This document shows, in pieces, positions 33,142 to 40,448 of a stretch of DNA of 64,000 nt. The notes beneath the pieces are model-generated. The model was not told the DNA's origin, made no database searches, and worked only from the letters and a program-made list of their open reading frames with translations. Positions within the stretch are counted from its first letter, which is position 1; the number at the start of each line of letters is the position of its first letter. Source of the stretch: a virus; IMG/VR virus record IMGVR_UViG_3300036945_000641, positions 1-64,000 of that record; one strand, written 5' to 3'. A program made the translations under genes and the position numbers.

Positions 33142-33831
33142 ATGGCAAATTCATCAGGAAAAAAAGCTCGCAGAGCGCAGCCTCAATCAGAACCAACTCC
33201 AGTTGAGTATGGATTTAAAGAAGTTAAACCATTAAACTATATTCAAGGTGAGTACTTAGAGGCTATTAAATACAATGATATTATATTTGGTATTGGATCT
33301 GCAGGTACAGGAAAAACGTTTGTTGCAGCAAGTTATGCAGCCAGCGAGTTATTCCACAGACGAATTCAAAAGATTATTTTAACAAGACCCAACGTAGAAA
33401 CAGGCCGAGGCTTAGGATTCTTGCCAGGTGAGCTAGAGGAGAAGTACGCTCCTTACCTAGATCCATTTGACCAAGTATTTAAACGCACGCTTGGCGCAGG
33501 CTTCTACGAATATGCACTAAAAACAAAAACTATTGAACCAAAACCGCTAGGATTTATGCGCGGTGCCTCATTTGAGAACTCAATTATCCTAGTCGATGAA
33601 GTTCAAAACATGACTAAAACTGAGTTTAAAATGTTATTATCACGTATTGGTAAAAACTGCAAGGTAATTCTAAGCGGTGACCCTGACCAAGCAGACATTA
33701 GTGATAGTGGACTACAGGACGCAGTTAACAGACTAGACGGTATTAGTGGAATTGAAATAGTTGAATTCCTAGACGAAGACATTGTTCGTAGTAAGATGTG
33801 TAAAGCAGTTATTATGGCTTATAGAAATTAA
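33142..33831 (+). CDS. phoH: PhoH-like ATPase
   Basis: A 229-residue P-loop ATPase. Walker A G-S-A-G-T-G-K-T at residues 52-59, R-P-N-V-E-T-G near 82-88, Walker B with V-D-E-V-Q-N at 151-156, and sensor G-D-P-D-Q-A-D afterwards. These match the PhoH family, which is widespread in phages and linked to RNA metabolism or phosphate stress; the function in phages is not settled. The N-terminal 20 residues are basic and probably disordered. Confidence 0.92.
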   Translation: MANSSGKKARRAQPQSEPTPVEYGFKEVKPLNYIQGEYLEAIKYNDIIFGIGSAGTGKTFVAASYAASELFHRRIQKIILTRPNVETGRGLGFLPGELEEKYAPYLDPFDQVFKRTLGAGFYEYALKTKTIEPKPLGFMRGASFENSIILVDEVQNMTKTEFKMLLSRIGKNCKVILSGDPDQADISDSGLQDAVNRLDGISGIEIVEFLDEDIVRSKMCKAVIMAYRN

Positions 33832-33842
33832 AGGTAAACAGT

Positions 33843-34223
33843 ATGGCGGAAACATACACTCCCACAGAAGGCATGGCTACTGCCGCTAAACGAGCTTTAA
33901 AGTGGCGTGAAGAAGGTCGTCCAGGTGGTACACTAGTAGGACTAGCGCGAGCTAACCAACTAAAAGATCGTGACCCACTTACAGCAACAACAGTACTACG
34001 AATGTACAGCTTTTTTAGCCGACATGAAGTAGACAAAAAAGCCACTGGTTTTAACAGTGGTGAAGAAGGTTTTCCAAGCAAGGGGCGAGTAGCTTGGGAT
34101 TTATGGGGCGGAGATGGTGGCTATTCATGGAGCACTGCAAAACGCAACACAATCATGCGTGAGCGTGATGACTCAAAAGCCATTGAATTTGCAGCATTAT
34201 TTCTTTCAAGTTCAGACGGTTAA
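33843..34223 (+). CDS. Conserved phage protein, unknown
   Basis: A 126-residue protein 11 bases after phoH. The segment G-G-T-L-V-G-L-A-R-A-N-Q-L followed by R-M-Y-S-F-F-S-R-H and W-D-L-W-G-G-D-G-G is a recognisable block that also occurs in phage head-maturation and structural proteins, but on its own it carries no known activity. It is the last plus-strand gene in the window; the two-sided terminator follows 3 bases later. Confidence 0.55.
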   Translation: MAETYTPTEGMATAAKRALKWREEGRPGGTLVGLARANQLKDRDPLTATTVLRMYSFFSRHEVDKKATGFNSGEEGFPSKGRVAWDLWGGDGGYSWSTAKRNTIMRERDDSKAIEFAALFLSSSDG

Positions 34224-34226
34224 AGA

Positions 34227-34262
34227 AAAAGCCCCTATAGAGCAATCTATAGGGGCTTTTTT
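34227..34262. terminator. Bidirectional terminator between convergent gene blocks
   Basis: AAAAGCCCCTATAG pairs perfectly with CTATAGGGGCTTTT around AGCAAT. T runs lie on both strands, so it ends the plus-strand late operon and the minus-strand collagen-like gene. Confidence 0.95.
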
Positions 34263-34269
34263 GTTTTGC

Positions 34270-34890
34270 TTAAGTTAAACCCACAATTACAATGTGTGCA
34301 GAAACAGCACTAGCGCCGCCTGCATCAGGTGTAATTGTTAAAGCAACAGGATTTCCTGCTGGGTTGCGTAAGGTTAAAATAGAGTTTGCTGCATTAGTTG
34401 TAATTATTACTGTTCCAACAATTTGTGTTGTTCCAGTAGCACGACCACTAACAGTATAGGCTACCTCGACACCATTTAGTGTTAATACAAGCTGACCTGG
34501 TTCGTCTACACTAACTTGAAATTGTACTAAGTAGGAACCAACTGTTGTTAGATTAAAAGAACTTGGTGTCACCCGAGCAATGGTTGTAGCAGAATTAGGT
34601 CCGTCCACAGGAAATTGTACATCAGCGCCAGGTGCAACTGTTGCTGCATTATCGGGCGGCATTATTGCAACAAAGTCTGCAAAATTTGATGTACTAACAG
34701 GACCCGGCGGTCCCGCTGGACCAGGTATTCCTTGGGGTCCGGCAGGTCCAGGTGGTCCGGCAGGTCCAGGCAATCCACCTATAGTACTGTTTATAAATAA
34801 GTCACAGTCGTCAATAATTGGAACAGTGGGTATAAACGGACCCATAGGCCAACCAAAAGGTATATTCTGTTGCTGTTGTTGTAGTATCAT
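34270..34890 (-). CDS. Collagen-like protein with BclA-type C-terminal domain
   Basis: A 206-residue protein. Residues 1-38 are Gln- and Pro-rich. Residues 39-65 are nine perfect Gly-X-Y triplets, mostly Gly-Pro-Ala and Gly-Pro-Pro. Residues 66-206 form a strand-rich domain with S-Y-L-V-Q-F-Q-V-S and L-V-L-T-L-N-G-V, like the TNF-type trimer domain of spore BclA. A homotrimer is likely. AAGGAG precedes the ATG. It has no promoter of its own and must be read through the terminator at 34909-34943. Probably a surface or virion protein; it is unusual on the replication strand. Confidence 0.8.
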   Translation of the reverse strand: MILQQQQQNIPFGWPMGPFIPTVPIIDDCDLFINSTIGGLPGPAGPPGPAGPQGIPGPAGPPGPVSTSNFADFVAIMPPDNAATVAPGADVQFPVDGPNSATTIARVTPSSFNLTTVGSYLVQFQVSVDEPGQLVLTLNGVEVAYTVSGRATGTTQIVGTVIITTNAANSILTLRNPAGNPVALTITPDAGGASAVSAHIVIVGLT

Positions 34891-34908
34891 AACTACTCCT
34901 TAAAATAA

Positions 34909-34943
34909 AAAAGCCCCCTCGGCTCGTGACTGAGAGGGCTCAA
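34909..34943 (-). terminator. Terminator after glycine-rich protein gene
   Basis: On the minus strand AGCCCTC pairs with GAGGGGGCT (two extra bases bulged) across a 13-base loop and is followed by TTTTTTA. It separates the glycine-rich gene from the collagen-like gene and is probably partial. Confidence 0.75.
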
Positions 34944-34956
34944 AATACACAGAATA

Positions 34957-35895
34957 TTAACGAATATTAGTGTTTGTGTTAGTTGGAGTAGAGGTTTGTG
35001 TACCTGAACCAACATTGATAGCGGCATTGCTATTTTGGATGTTTTGACCTAGCGACCAGATCAAGTTGGCCAATTGACCATATTGAGCCTGTTGTTGCTG
35101 TTGTTGTTGCATCTGATTGATGTTGTTAGTTGTAGTAACTTCAACACCGCGAGCTGCGGAACCCGCATAATCACGACTACGTAATTCAATGATTGCTGCA
35201 TTAGCATCACTTAATTGACGTTGCAAGTTAATTTCGTATTGCTGTGTAATCAATGCACGAGTTTTGTCGCCATCATTGTTTACTGCTGCCTGTGTAGCAT
35301 TAGCAGTTGTTAATATTTGGGTATTAACACCATTTAATTGTTGCATTAAAACAACTGCATTACCATTAACTACATCTTTAACGCCTTCAATTCGAGTAGC
35401 TAAACTTCCAGTTGTAGCATTAAATTGGTTAGTAAGACCAATAGTTTGGTTTGCTTGTGAAGCTTCCATTGCAGCTGTTGAAACAGCAACTGCTTTGTCA
35501 ACTTGAACAATAGCGTTCATTAGGCTCATGTCAGCCAAACCTTGGTTAGTTACTCCGCCAGCAACAACTGCTCCGCCGTCGCCTTCACCACCAAAAAGAC
35601 CACCACGACCGCCTTGACGCAATAGCGAGCCTAAGATTAATCCACCGATTAATCCACCGCCACCGCCACCGCCAAATAGTCCGTCACCGCCTCCGCCGCC
35701 GCCCATACCCATAATCATACCGGGTGTCATTACTTCTGCCATATCTGTATCCTTTAGTTTTGTGATCTGCGTCATAACTTTGCTATAATAGTTATTAGCC
35801 TGATCTAGTTTGTCTTGAAGCGCACCCATAGTAAATGCAACCTGTTCCTGTGAAGGGGTAGGTACACTACCGGGAGCGCCAATCTCGTCAGCCAT
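34957..35895 (-). CDS. Glycine-rich probable virion or surface protein
   Basis: A 312-residue protein from ATG 35895 (AGGAAAA ahead; an upstream TTG is less likely). Residues about 60-115 contain two poly-Gly runs around G-L-I-G-G-L-I-L-G-S-L-L, a possible membrane hairpin or glycine linker. Residues 120-250 are helical with a repeated Asn/Ala/Thr pattern. The tail holds a Gln run (seven or more) and a Thr/Asn-rich end. No catalytic motif. A promoter (35966-35993) and a 7-bp inverted repeat lie just upstream. Function unknown. Confidence 0.6.
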   Translation of the reverse strand: MADEIGAPGSVPTPSQEQVAFTMGALQDKLDQANNYYSKVMTQITKLKDTDMAEVMTPGMIMGMGGGGGGDGLFGGGGGGGLIGGLILGSLLRQGGRGGLFGGEGDGGAVVAGGVTNQGLADMSLMNAIVQVDKAVAVSTAAMEASQANQTIGLTNQFNATTGSLATRIEGVKDVVNGNAVVLMQQLNGVNTQILTTANATQAAVNNDGDKTRALITQQYEINLQRQLSDANAAIIELRSRDYAGSAARGVEVTTTNNINQMQQQQQQQAQYGQLANLIWSLGQNIQNSNAAINVGSGTQTSTPTNTNTNIR

Positions 35896-35937
35896 AATCA
35901 ATTTTCCTGAGTTGATTTGATAAAGCGCATCATACGC

Positions 35938-35959
35938 AGTTCATAAAATCTCATGAACT
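35938..35959 (-). promoter_or_regulatory. Inverted repeat at transcription start of glycine-rich gene
   Basis: AGTTCAT and ATGAACT separated by 8 bases, directly downstream of the -10 box of the promoter at 35966-35993. It covers the expected start point, so it could be a repressor site or a 5' hairpin. Confidence 0.45.
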
Positions 35960-35965
35960 AAGTTT

Positions 35966-35993
35966 ATTATACACTCTTTTTAACAAATTACAA
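35966..35993 (-). promoter_or_regulatory. Promoter for glycine-rich and collagen-like genes
   Basis: On the minus strand TTGTAA, 16 bp and TATAAT. It reads toward the gene ending at 34957. Confidence 0.7.
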
Positions 35994-36050
35994 CGCTGTT
36001 TAGATCCTTGCAGCAAAACAGAATGACGCTGAAATAAGCCATAAACAAAA

Positions 36051-36085
36051 AAGCCCTCTAGTATTTCTACTAGAGGGCTTTTTGT
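36051..36085. terminator. Bidirectional-looking terminator after the 59-residue gene
   Basis: AAGCCCTCTAGTA pairs perfectly over 13 bp with TACTAGAGGGCTT around a TTTC loop, with A and T runs on the two sides. It ends the ribonucleotide reductase transcript on the minus strand. Confidence 0.93.
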
Positions 36086-36097
36086 ATTGCGGTTTAA

Positions 36098-36277
36098 TTA
36101 CTGCGGGGCAACTTCTTGAGGAGCAGCTTCTTGCTTGGGTAATTGTGCTTCAGCTTGTTCACGAATCTTTTGTGACAGTGGATTTGCAATCTTTGCTGGC
36201 AATTCTTGTAGGCCAGCTAAAACGCAGTTAATTTCGTCAACAGAAAGGTCGTTTAATGTGAATTTAATATCGTTCAT
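36098..36277 (-). CDS. 59-residue helical protein, unknown
   Basis: A short frame of 59 residues: M-N-D-I-K-F-T-L-N-D-L-S-V-D-E-I then a Leu-rich helix (L-A-G-L-Q-E-L-P-A-K) and a Gln-, Ala- and Pro-rich end. It starts 22 bases after the ribonucleotide reductase stop and ends just before a strong terminator, so it is the last gene of that operon. The start resembles small phage proteins of the type N-x-x-E-x-x-x-I-L-x-G-L-x-x-L-P that lie beside metabolic genes. Confidence 0.6.
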   Translation of the reverse strand: MNDIKFTLNDLSVDEINCVLAGLQELPAKIANPLSQKIREQAEAQLPKQEAAPQEVAPQ

Positions 36278-36299
36278 GTTTTATTTATAATAAAAGGGG

Positions 36300-38264
36300 T
36301 TATTTAATTGGGCAAGCGCCCGTGGCACACTCAGCATCCAGAATCTCGTCGAAGCTGTTGGTGTTGTTTAAGTCGACTTCACTCAATACTTTTACATATT
36401 CGTTGTAGTCTTCTTCGGTTACGACTTCTTGTGGAAGATACAAGTAACCTAAGTCTTTTGCAGTTTTAGTAGGGTCTGTGCGATAGATAAAACTAACGCC
36501 TACATAACAATCCCAGTTATCTAGTAACCAGTCAATAATAGCAGGTACTTCGCTAGGATCATAACTAATTGTTACCGAGGTATTCTGCTGATTCCAAGAT
36601 GTTTGTAGGAGTTTGTATCGCTCTAGCTGAATAACAGCTGATTCAATATTAACTTCTTTTCCTGCAACTTCATCAAAAGGAACATCGTCCCAACGTACTG
36701 GAAATGTAACTAGCACTCCCGAATCATCAACAGGATGATTCATAACACGATAGTTGGCTTGACGTAGTTTTTCAACTACTGGGTCATGCTTACTAAACTG
36801 TACATTGTTGAAAATATACTTACCTAGTGGCTTATGAACACCTTCTGTGGTATCCATAATTTTACTCAATGTTCCCGACGGCTTAATACAAGTTACATTT
36901 TTAGGAGCAGGTAGACCAAGTTCTTGGCTCATACCAATAGCTGCACCAGTTGCTGTACGCTTTAAGTATTCGTAGTCATAGCTTCCCATGTCAGGACGCA
37001 TTGCAATACCTGTTAAGCCTACTCCGCATAAACGCAAGAAGTAGTTGTTTAAGTGCCATGACTCTTGCAGGATACCATCTTGTAAGTTAACGCAAGTTTG
37101 GCGATAGTTAGCACGAGCAGCAAGTCGAATAGCTGTGTGTAAGCCAGCAGTATCACCTTTGAACTTAGCAATATCAGTTTCTGTTAAGTTACAGAATGAC
37201 TTGTTGCCTAGTAAGATTTCTACACAAGGATTAGCACCTTTAAACCAAGGAGCGCGACGGATAGCTTCTACTTCGTTGATAAAACCTGGCTCACTGCCAC
37301 CTGCTTTAATCATCATACCAAAGATTTTTTCTAAGTCTGATCGTAGTGGGGTTTCTTTAAACACCAAGCTATTGTTAGACTGTGTGCGGTGTGCATTGTT
37401 ATGCAACCACCAATCTTTCTTTGCTACAGCAAACTCTTCCCACTCTGGTTGACCGTAATCGAAAAGTGCGATTTCAGCACTGCGACGACTGGATAAAATA
37501 GTGCCAAGATGGTTAACAATGTCAAGAATATCCATCCTAGTAAGTAAACTGTCAGCACGACCATTAAGTATATTGGCAATAGCAACATAAGCAGTGCTAA
37601 TTGCGCTATCACCTGAACTAATCCAGCCATATCCTTTTAACCTTTCACCTGCGGGGCGTAATTGACTAAAATCCAATACAAGAGTATCAGCAGGGTACTT
37701 ACCCGCAAGCAACTTTCCAATAGACTTTGCCCAAGCTTCTGCACTGTCTCCAACCTGAATAGTCCAAGTTTTAGTTGCTTCTTCCCAATATTCAACATTT
37801 TCCTCATTACCACCTTTTGCTGTACGTGTGCTACGAACTACTCGGATATTTTTAATTGGCTTTGAAAAACCATTTAGTGTACCAACAATTGGCTTGAATC
37901 CAACTCCGCAACCTTGTAGTAGCAACCATAAGACGTCAACTACATCATAGATTGTTTCAACGTGTGTAAAGCTACAGTTAAACTGTGAAGCCTCACGTGT
38001 TTTAGCTACATCTGTACCGCCTAGCCAAAGTGTGCGTCCGCTCATGGACACCTTGCGATCAAGCATTAGCTGCTCTAGGTCGTATAGTTCTGCGTATTCT
38101 TGGTCGTTTAAATCACGACCTACTGCTCGCTCCCATAACCACTGTTGGTGGTCAATTACTCGGGCAACTGTTTCTTGCCATGTTTCAAATTGTTTTCCGT
38201 CGTCTGAAGTTGGTCTATTGTATGTTCGACGTGTAATTACTTGTGCTCGTGTGCTGACTGCCAT
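36300..38264 (-). CDS. Class II (B12-dependent) ribonucleotide reductase, monomeric type
   Basis: A 654-residue protein from ATG 38264 (AAAGGAAA ahead; a longer frame exists but overlaps dut). It converts ribonucleotides to deoxyribonucleotides with adenosylcobalamin. Seen: F-N-C-S-F for the first redox Cys; G-C-G-V-G-F; the loop N-P-C-V-E-I-L with radical Cys and the N-x-C-x-E set; F-C-N-L-T-E for the second redox Cys; K-P-S-G-T-L-S; and a C-terminal C-A-T-G-A-C-P-I-K with the shuttle cysteines. This is the set of Lactobacillus-type RTPR. No small subunit is needed or seen. Glutaredoxin is encoded at 42256. Confidence 0.92.
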   Translation of the reverse strand: MAVSTRAQVITRRTYNRPTSDDGKQFETWQETVARVIDHQQWLWERAVGRDLNDQEYAELYDLEQLMLDRKVSMSGRTLWLGGTDVAKTREASQFNCSFTHVETIYDVVDVLWLLLQGCGVGFKPIVGTLNGFSKPIKNIRVVRSTRTAKGGNEENVEYWEEATKTWTIQVGDSAEAWAKSIGKLLAGKYPADTLVLDFSQLRPAGERLKGYGWISSGDSAISTAYVAIANILNGRADSLLTRMDILDIVNHLGTILSSRRSAEIALFDYGQPEWEEFAVAKKDWWLHNNAHRTQSNNSLVFKETPLRSDLEKIFGMMIKAGGSEPGFINEVEAIRRAPWFKGANPCVEILLGNKSFCNLTETDIAKFKGDTAGLHTAIRLAARANYRQTCVNLQDGILQESWHLNNYFLRLCGVGLTGIAMRPDMGSYDYEYLKRTATGAAIGMSQELGLPAPKNVTCIKPSGTLSKIMDTTEGVHKPLGKYIFNNVQFSKHDPVVEKLRQANYRVMNHPVDDSGVLVTFPVRWDDVPFDEVAGKEVNIESAVIQLERYKLLQTSWNQQNTSVTISYDPSEVPAIIDWLLDNWDCYVGVSFIYRTDPTKTAKDLGYLYLPQEVVTEEDYNEYVKVLSEVDLNNTNSFDEILDAECATGACPIK

Positions 38265-38272
38265 GATTTCCT

Positions 38273-38776
38273 TTATGTGCCGGTACTGCCAAATCCGCCA
38301 GTACCGCGTTCTGTGTCGTTCCAAATATCTACAAATTCAGGCAGCAAAACTGGCATTAGTACCAGTTGAGCAATTCGGTCGCCGCGTGAGATTTTATAAG
38401 GGTCTTCTGAAATATTTTTTAACAGGACTTTGATTTCTCCACGATAGCCGCTGTCAATAACGCCTACGCTGTGAGGGATAGTAATTCCCTTTTTTCCTTG
38501 AGAGCTTCTGTTAAAAACAAAGCCTGCGTAGCCCTCTGGAATTTTTGTCGCTACTCCTGTACCAACAAGTTTTTGTTCGCCAGGATAGATTTCTAAATCT
38601 TCAATGCTCATTAAATCTGCACCAGCATCAGTGGGGTTAGCACGACGTGGTAGTGATTCCTTATCTTCTACAAGGCAAGGGATTGCTTGTTTAATTGCAC
38701 GATCGGTGTTGTAATCGTAGTTTCGGTTAATATTAAAGTATACTCCGTCACTGGTAATTCTCATTTTTTCGTTCAT
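38273..38776 (-). CDS. dut: dUTP diphosphatase
   Basis: A 167-residue trimeric dUTPase that removes dUTP and supplies dUMP. All five motifs are present: D-A-G-A-D-L (50-55), R-S-S-Q-G-K-K-G (90-97), G-V-I-D-S-G-Y-R-G-E-I (105-115), G-D-R-I-A-Q-L-V-L (132-140) and the C-terminal R-G-T-G-G-F-G-S-T-G (157-166). An N-terminal extension of about 40 residues is not part of the usual domain. Start overlaps the exonuclease stop by 4 bases. Confidence 0.96.
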   Translation of the reverse strand: MNEKMRITSDGVYFNINRNYDYNTDRAIKQAIPCLVEDKESLPRRANPTDAGADLMSIEDLEIYPGEQKLVGTGVATKIPEGYAGFVFNRSSQGKKGITIPHSVGVIDSGYRGEIKVLLKNISEDPYKISRGDRIAQLVLMPVLLPEFVDIWNDTERGTGGFGSTGT

Positions 38777-39618
38777 TTTAAATAAATTTCTAGGGTTTCG
38801 TCAATTTGTTTGCAGTTTTCAACACCAATAGCATCTTCACTGTATGTAACTAAGTCCATTAGTTGGTAGTTTAGCATTAGTTGATCTTTACACTGGTTTA
38901 GTGCTTCAATGTATTTATACTTACCACTAATTGGAATACTCGCAATAATATCATAAGTACTGCCATATTCATTAACAAGTCCCACGGCTCGCTTAGGTCC
39001 AATGCCAGGCACCCCAGCAACATTATCACCACTATCGCCTGTAAGACATTTAATACTAATGTAGTCTTCGGGTTCAAAATCATAGTGACTATTCCAGTTG
39101 TCAGCCGTGACTTCTTTTCTTGTAACATAGCTAAATCTTGAAATATTGGGTTGTACAAGCAAATCCCAGTCTCGATCTGAACTGATTAGCCAAACTGAGT
39201 CTACGGGTAGCTTTGATTTTTGTTTTACAATGTAGGCGGCAATATCGTCAGCTTCTACACCCTGAAACTTAATAACTGGATAATCAGTATTTTCTTTGAT
39301 ATATTCCAATGTCTTTTGAAATTCTTCAAAGAACAATTCAAACGCTGCTTTTTCAGCATCAGTTTGAGTCTCAAACTTGTCCTTACGATTTTGTTTGTAT
39401 TCTGGATATATTGCTTTGCGATAGCTGGAACTGCCTTGGTCACAGGCCAAGATTACTTTTTTAGCTTTGTAACTTTTCTTTAGGCTGTCAATTGTGCGTA
39501 CATAGTCTAGTGCAAAATCTGTTGCGCCTGAATGTTTGTATCGAAATGCAAGATTAAGAGCGTCTACTACCATTAAGGTATTATCAGGCTCAGATACTTG
39601 TTGAAAACTTTTGCTCAT
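38773..39618 (-). CDS. 5'-3' exonuclease / flap endonuclease
   Basis: A 281-residue FEN-family nuclease. Metal-binding residues are seen in M-V-V-D-A-L-N, A-C-D-Q-G-S-S-S-Y-R-K, E-A-D-D-I-A, S-S-D-R-D-W-D and G-D-S-G-D-N-V-A-G-V-P-G-I-G-P-K, the last being the helix-hairpin-helix entry. It would remove RNA primers and flaps, a job the family A polymerase here cannot do because it lacks a 5' nuclease domain. First gene after promoter 39650-39678. Confidence 0.93.
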   Translation of the reverse strand: MSKSFQQVSEPDNTLMVVDALNLAFRYKHSGATDFALDYVRTIDSLKKSYKAKKVILACDQGSSSYRKAIYPEYKQNRKDKFETQTDAEKAAFELFFEEFQKTLEYIKENTDYPVIKFQGVEADDIAAYIVKQKSKLPVDSVWLISSDRDWDLLVQPNISRFSYVTRKEVTADNWNSHYDFEPEDYISIKCLTGDSGDNVAGVPGIGPKRAVGLVNEYGSTYDIIASIPISGKYKYIEALNQCKDQLMLNYQLMDLVTYSEDAIGVENCKQIDETLEIYLK

Positions 39619-39649
39619 TTTTAGTGTTATCTTTGTGGTGTAATTGTAT

Positions 39650-39678
39650 ATTATACCCTAAATTGCACTACTTGTCAA
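39650..39678 (-). promoter_or_regulatory. Promoter for exonuclease-dut-RNR operon
   Basis: Minus strand TTGACA, 17 bp and TATAAT, a full consensus match. Its -35 lies at the 3' end of the upstream resolvase gene. Confidence 0.9.
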
Positions 39679-40127
39679 GTTACAAATTTGGGTTGCTCGT
39701 GTGTTAACCAATCTTCGAGAAGAGCTACGTAAAACTCATGATCGTCAATGGATAAGAATAGGTATCTGTAGTTGGCTGTGGGCATTTCTAAAAATGCAAC
39801 AAATATCTTTGATCTGTCAAATTTAAATGCTAACAGCGGTTTTTTGTTTACTTGTAAGCCTTGACGCACTGATTGTTTCCAAAACTCAATTAACTGTGGG
39901 TTTTTGCCCGTTAATAGTGCACTGGAAATATGGTCTTCTGCATAACCTTTTACTTCTACTGCATATAGATTAGTTCTGCCAGGCACATATAAATCTGCCT
40001 TTAGCTGATGTTTAGGGTCAAGGGCCCCTGAACCAGGAACCCTTTCCCAACCTAATCCCGTATGTTTTTTAAGAGCATCACGTACTACAGTTTCAGTGCG
40101 AGCACCTTTTGCTCTGCTGTCTACCAT
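39675..40127 (-). CDS. Hjc-like Holliday junction resolvase / PD-(D/E)XK nuclease
   Basis: A 150-residue protein. S-R-A-K-G-A-R-T-E (Glu near residue 11), then W-E-R-V-P-G-S-G-A, K-A-D-L-Y-V (Asp) and A-V-E-V-K-G (Glu-x-Lys) give the archaeal Hjc-like pattern R-x-P-x-S-G / D-L / E-x-K. Such enzymes cut four-way junctions and would resolve recombination intermediates made by the SbcCD-like pair. A general PD-(D/E)XK nuclease is the alternative. Confidence 0.75.
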   Translation of the reverse strand: MVDSRAKGARTETVVRDALKKHTGLGWERVPGSGALDPKHQLKADLYVPGRTNLYAVEVKGYAEDHISSALLTGKNPQLIEFWKQSVRQGLQVNKKPLLAFKFDRSKIFVAFLEMPTANYRYLFLSIDDHEFYVALLEDWLTHEQPKFVT

Positions 40128-40129
40128 TG

Positions 40130-40447
40130 TTACGCTTTTGCAGCTTTAACAGGTTGAATAATAACTGGAGCTTCTGTGGCAGCAACTGTATCGGCTACAA
40201 CTACTGCAACAGTTTCTGGAATAGCTTCTACTACAGCTTCTTGGACTTCTTCAGTTGCAACTTCTACGCCACGGAACTCAAGTGTGCAGTTGTCATCAAC
40301 ACGAACTGTAACTTTGCCGCTGCCAACAACGCTTAAGCTAGAACGCTCGTGGTCGCTAAAGTAGTCACCAACTTTTAGTTCAACTACTCCGCCTGTTTCG
40401 CGAACAACAGTAGCTACTACTGTACCATTAATTTCTTCTAAAATCAT
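40130..40447 (-). CDS. Small acidic protein, unknown
   Basis: A 105-residue protein: an N-terminal beta-rich part (G-T-V-V-A-T-V-V-R-E-T-G-G-V-V-E-L-K-V-G-D) and a Val-, Ala- and Glu-rich C-terminal tail from residue 62. It starts 1 base after the SbcC-like gene stop and is followed 2 bases later by the resolvase gene. The G-T-V-V-A-x-V and K-V-G-D pattern resembles the small barrel of secreted adhesin retention modules, but no signal is present. Function unknown. Confidence 0.5.
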   Translation of the reverse strand: MILEEINGTVVATVVRETGGVVELKVGDYFSDHERSSLSVVGSGKVTVRVDDNCTLEFRGVEVATEEVQEAVVEAIPETVAVVVADTVAATEAPVIIQPVKAAKA

Positions 40448-40448
40448 A

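Noticed and set aside
34580-34903. Plus-strand frame with many glycines and prolines
   Set aside because: It is the mirror of the collagen-like gene on the minus strand; the repeat creates the open frame.
37135-38433. Several plus-strand frames opposite the reductase and dUTPase genes
   Set aside because: They are antisense shadows of well-supported enzymes.
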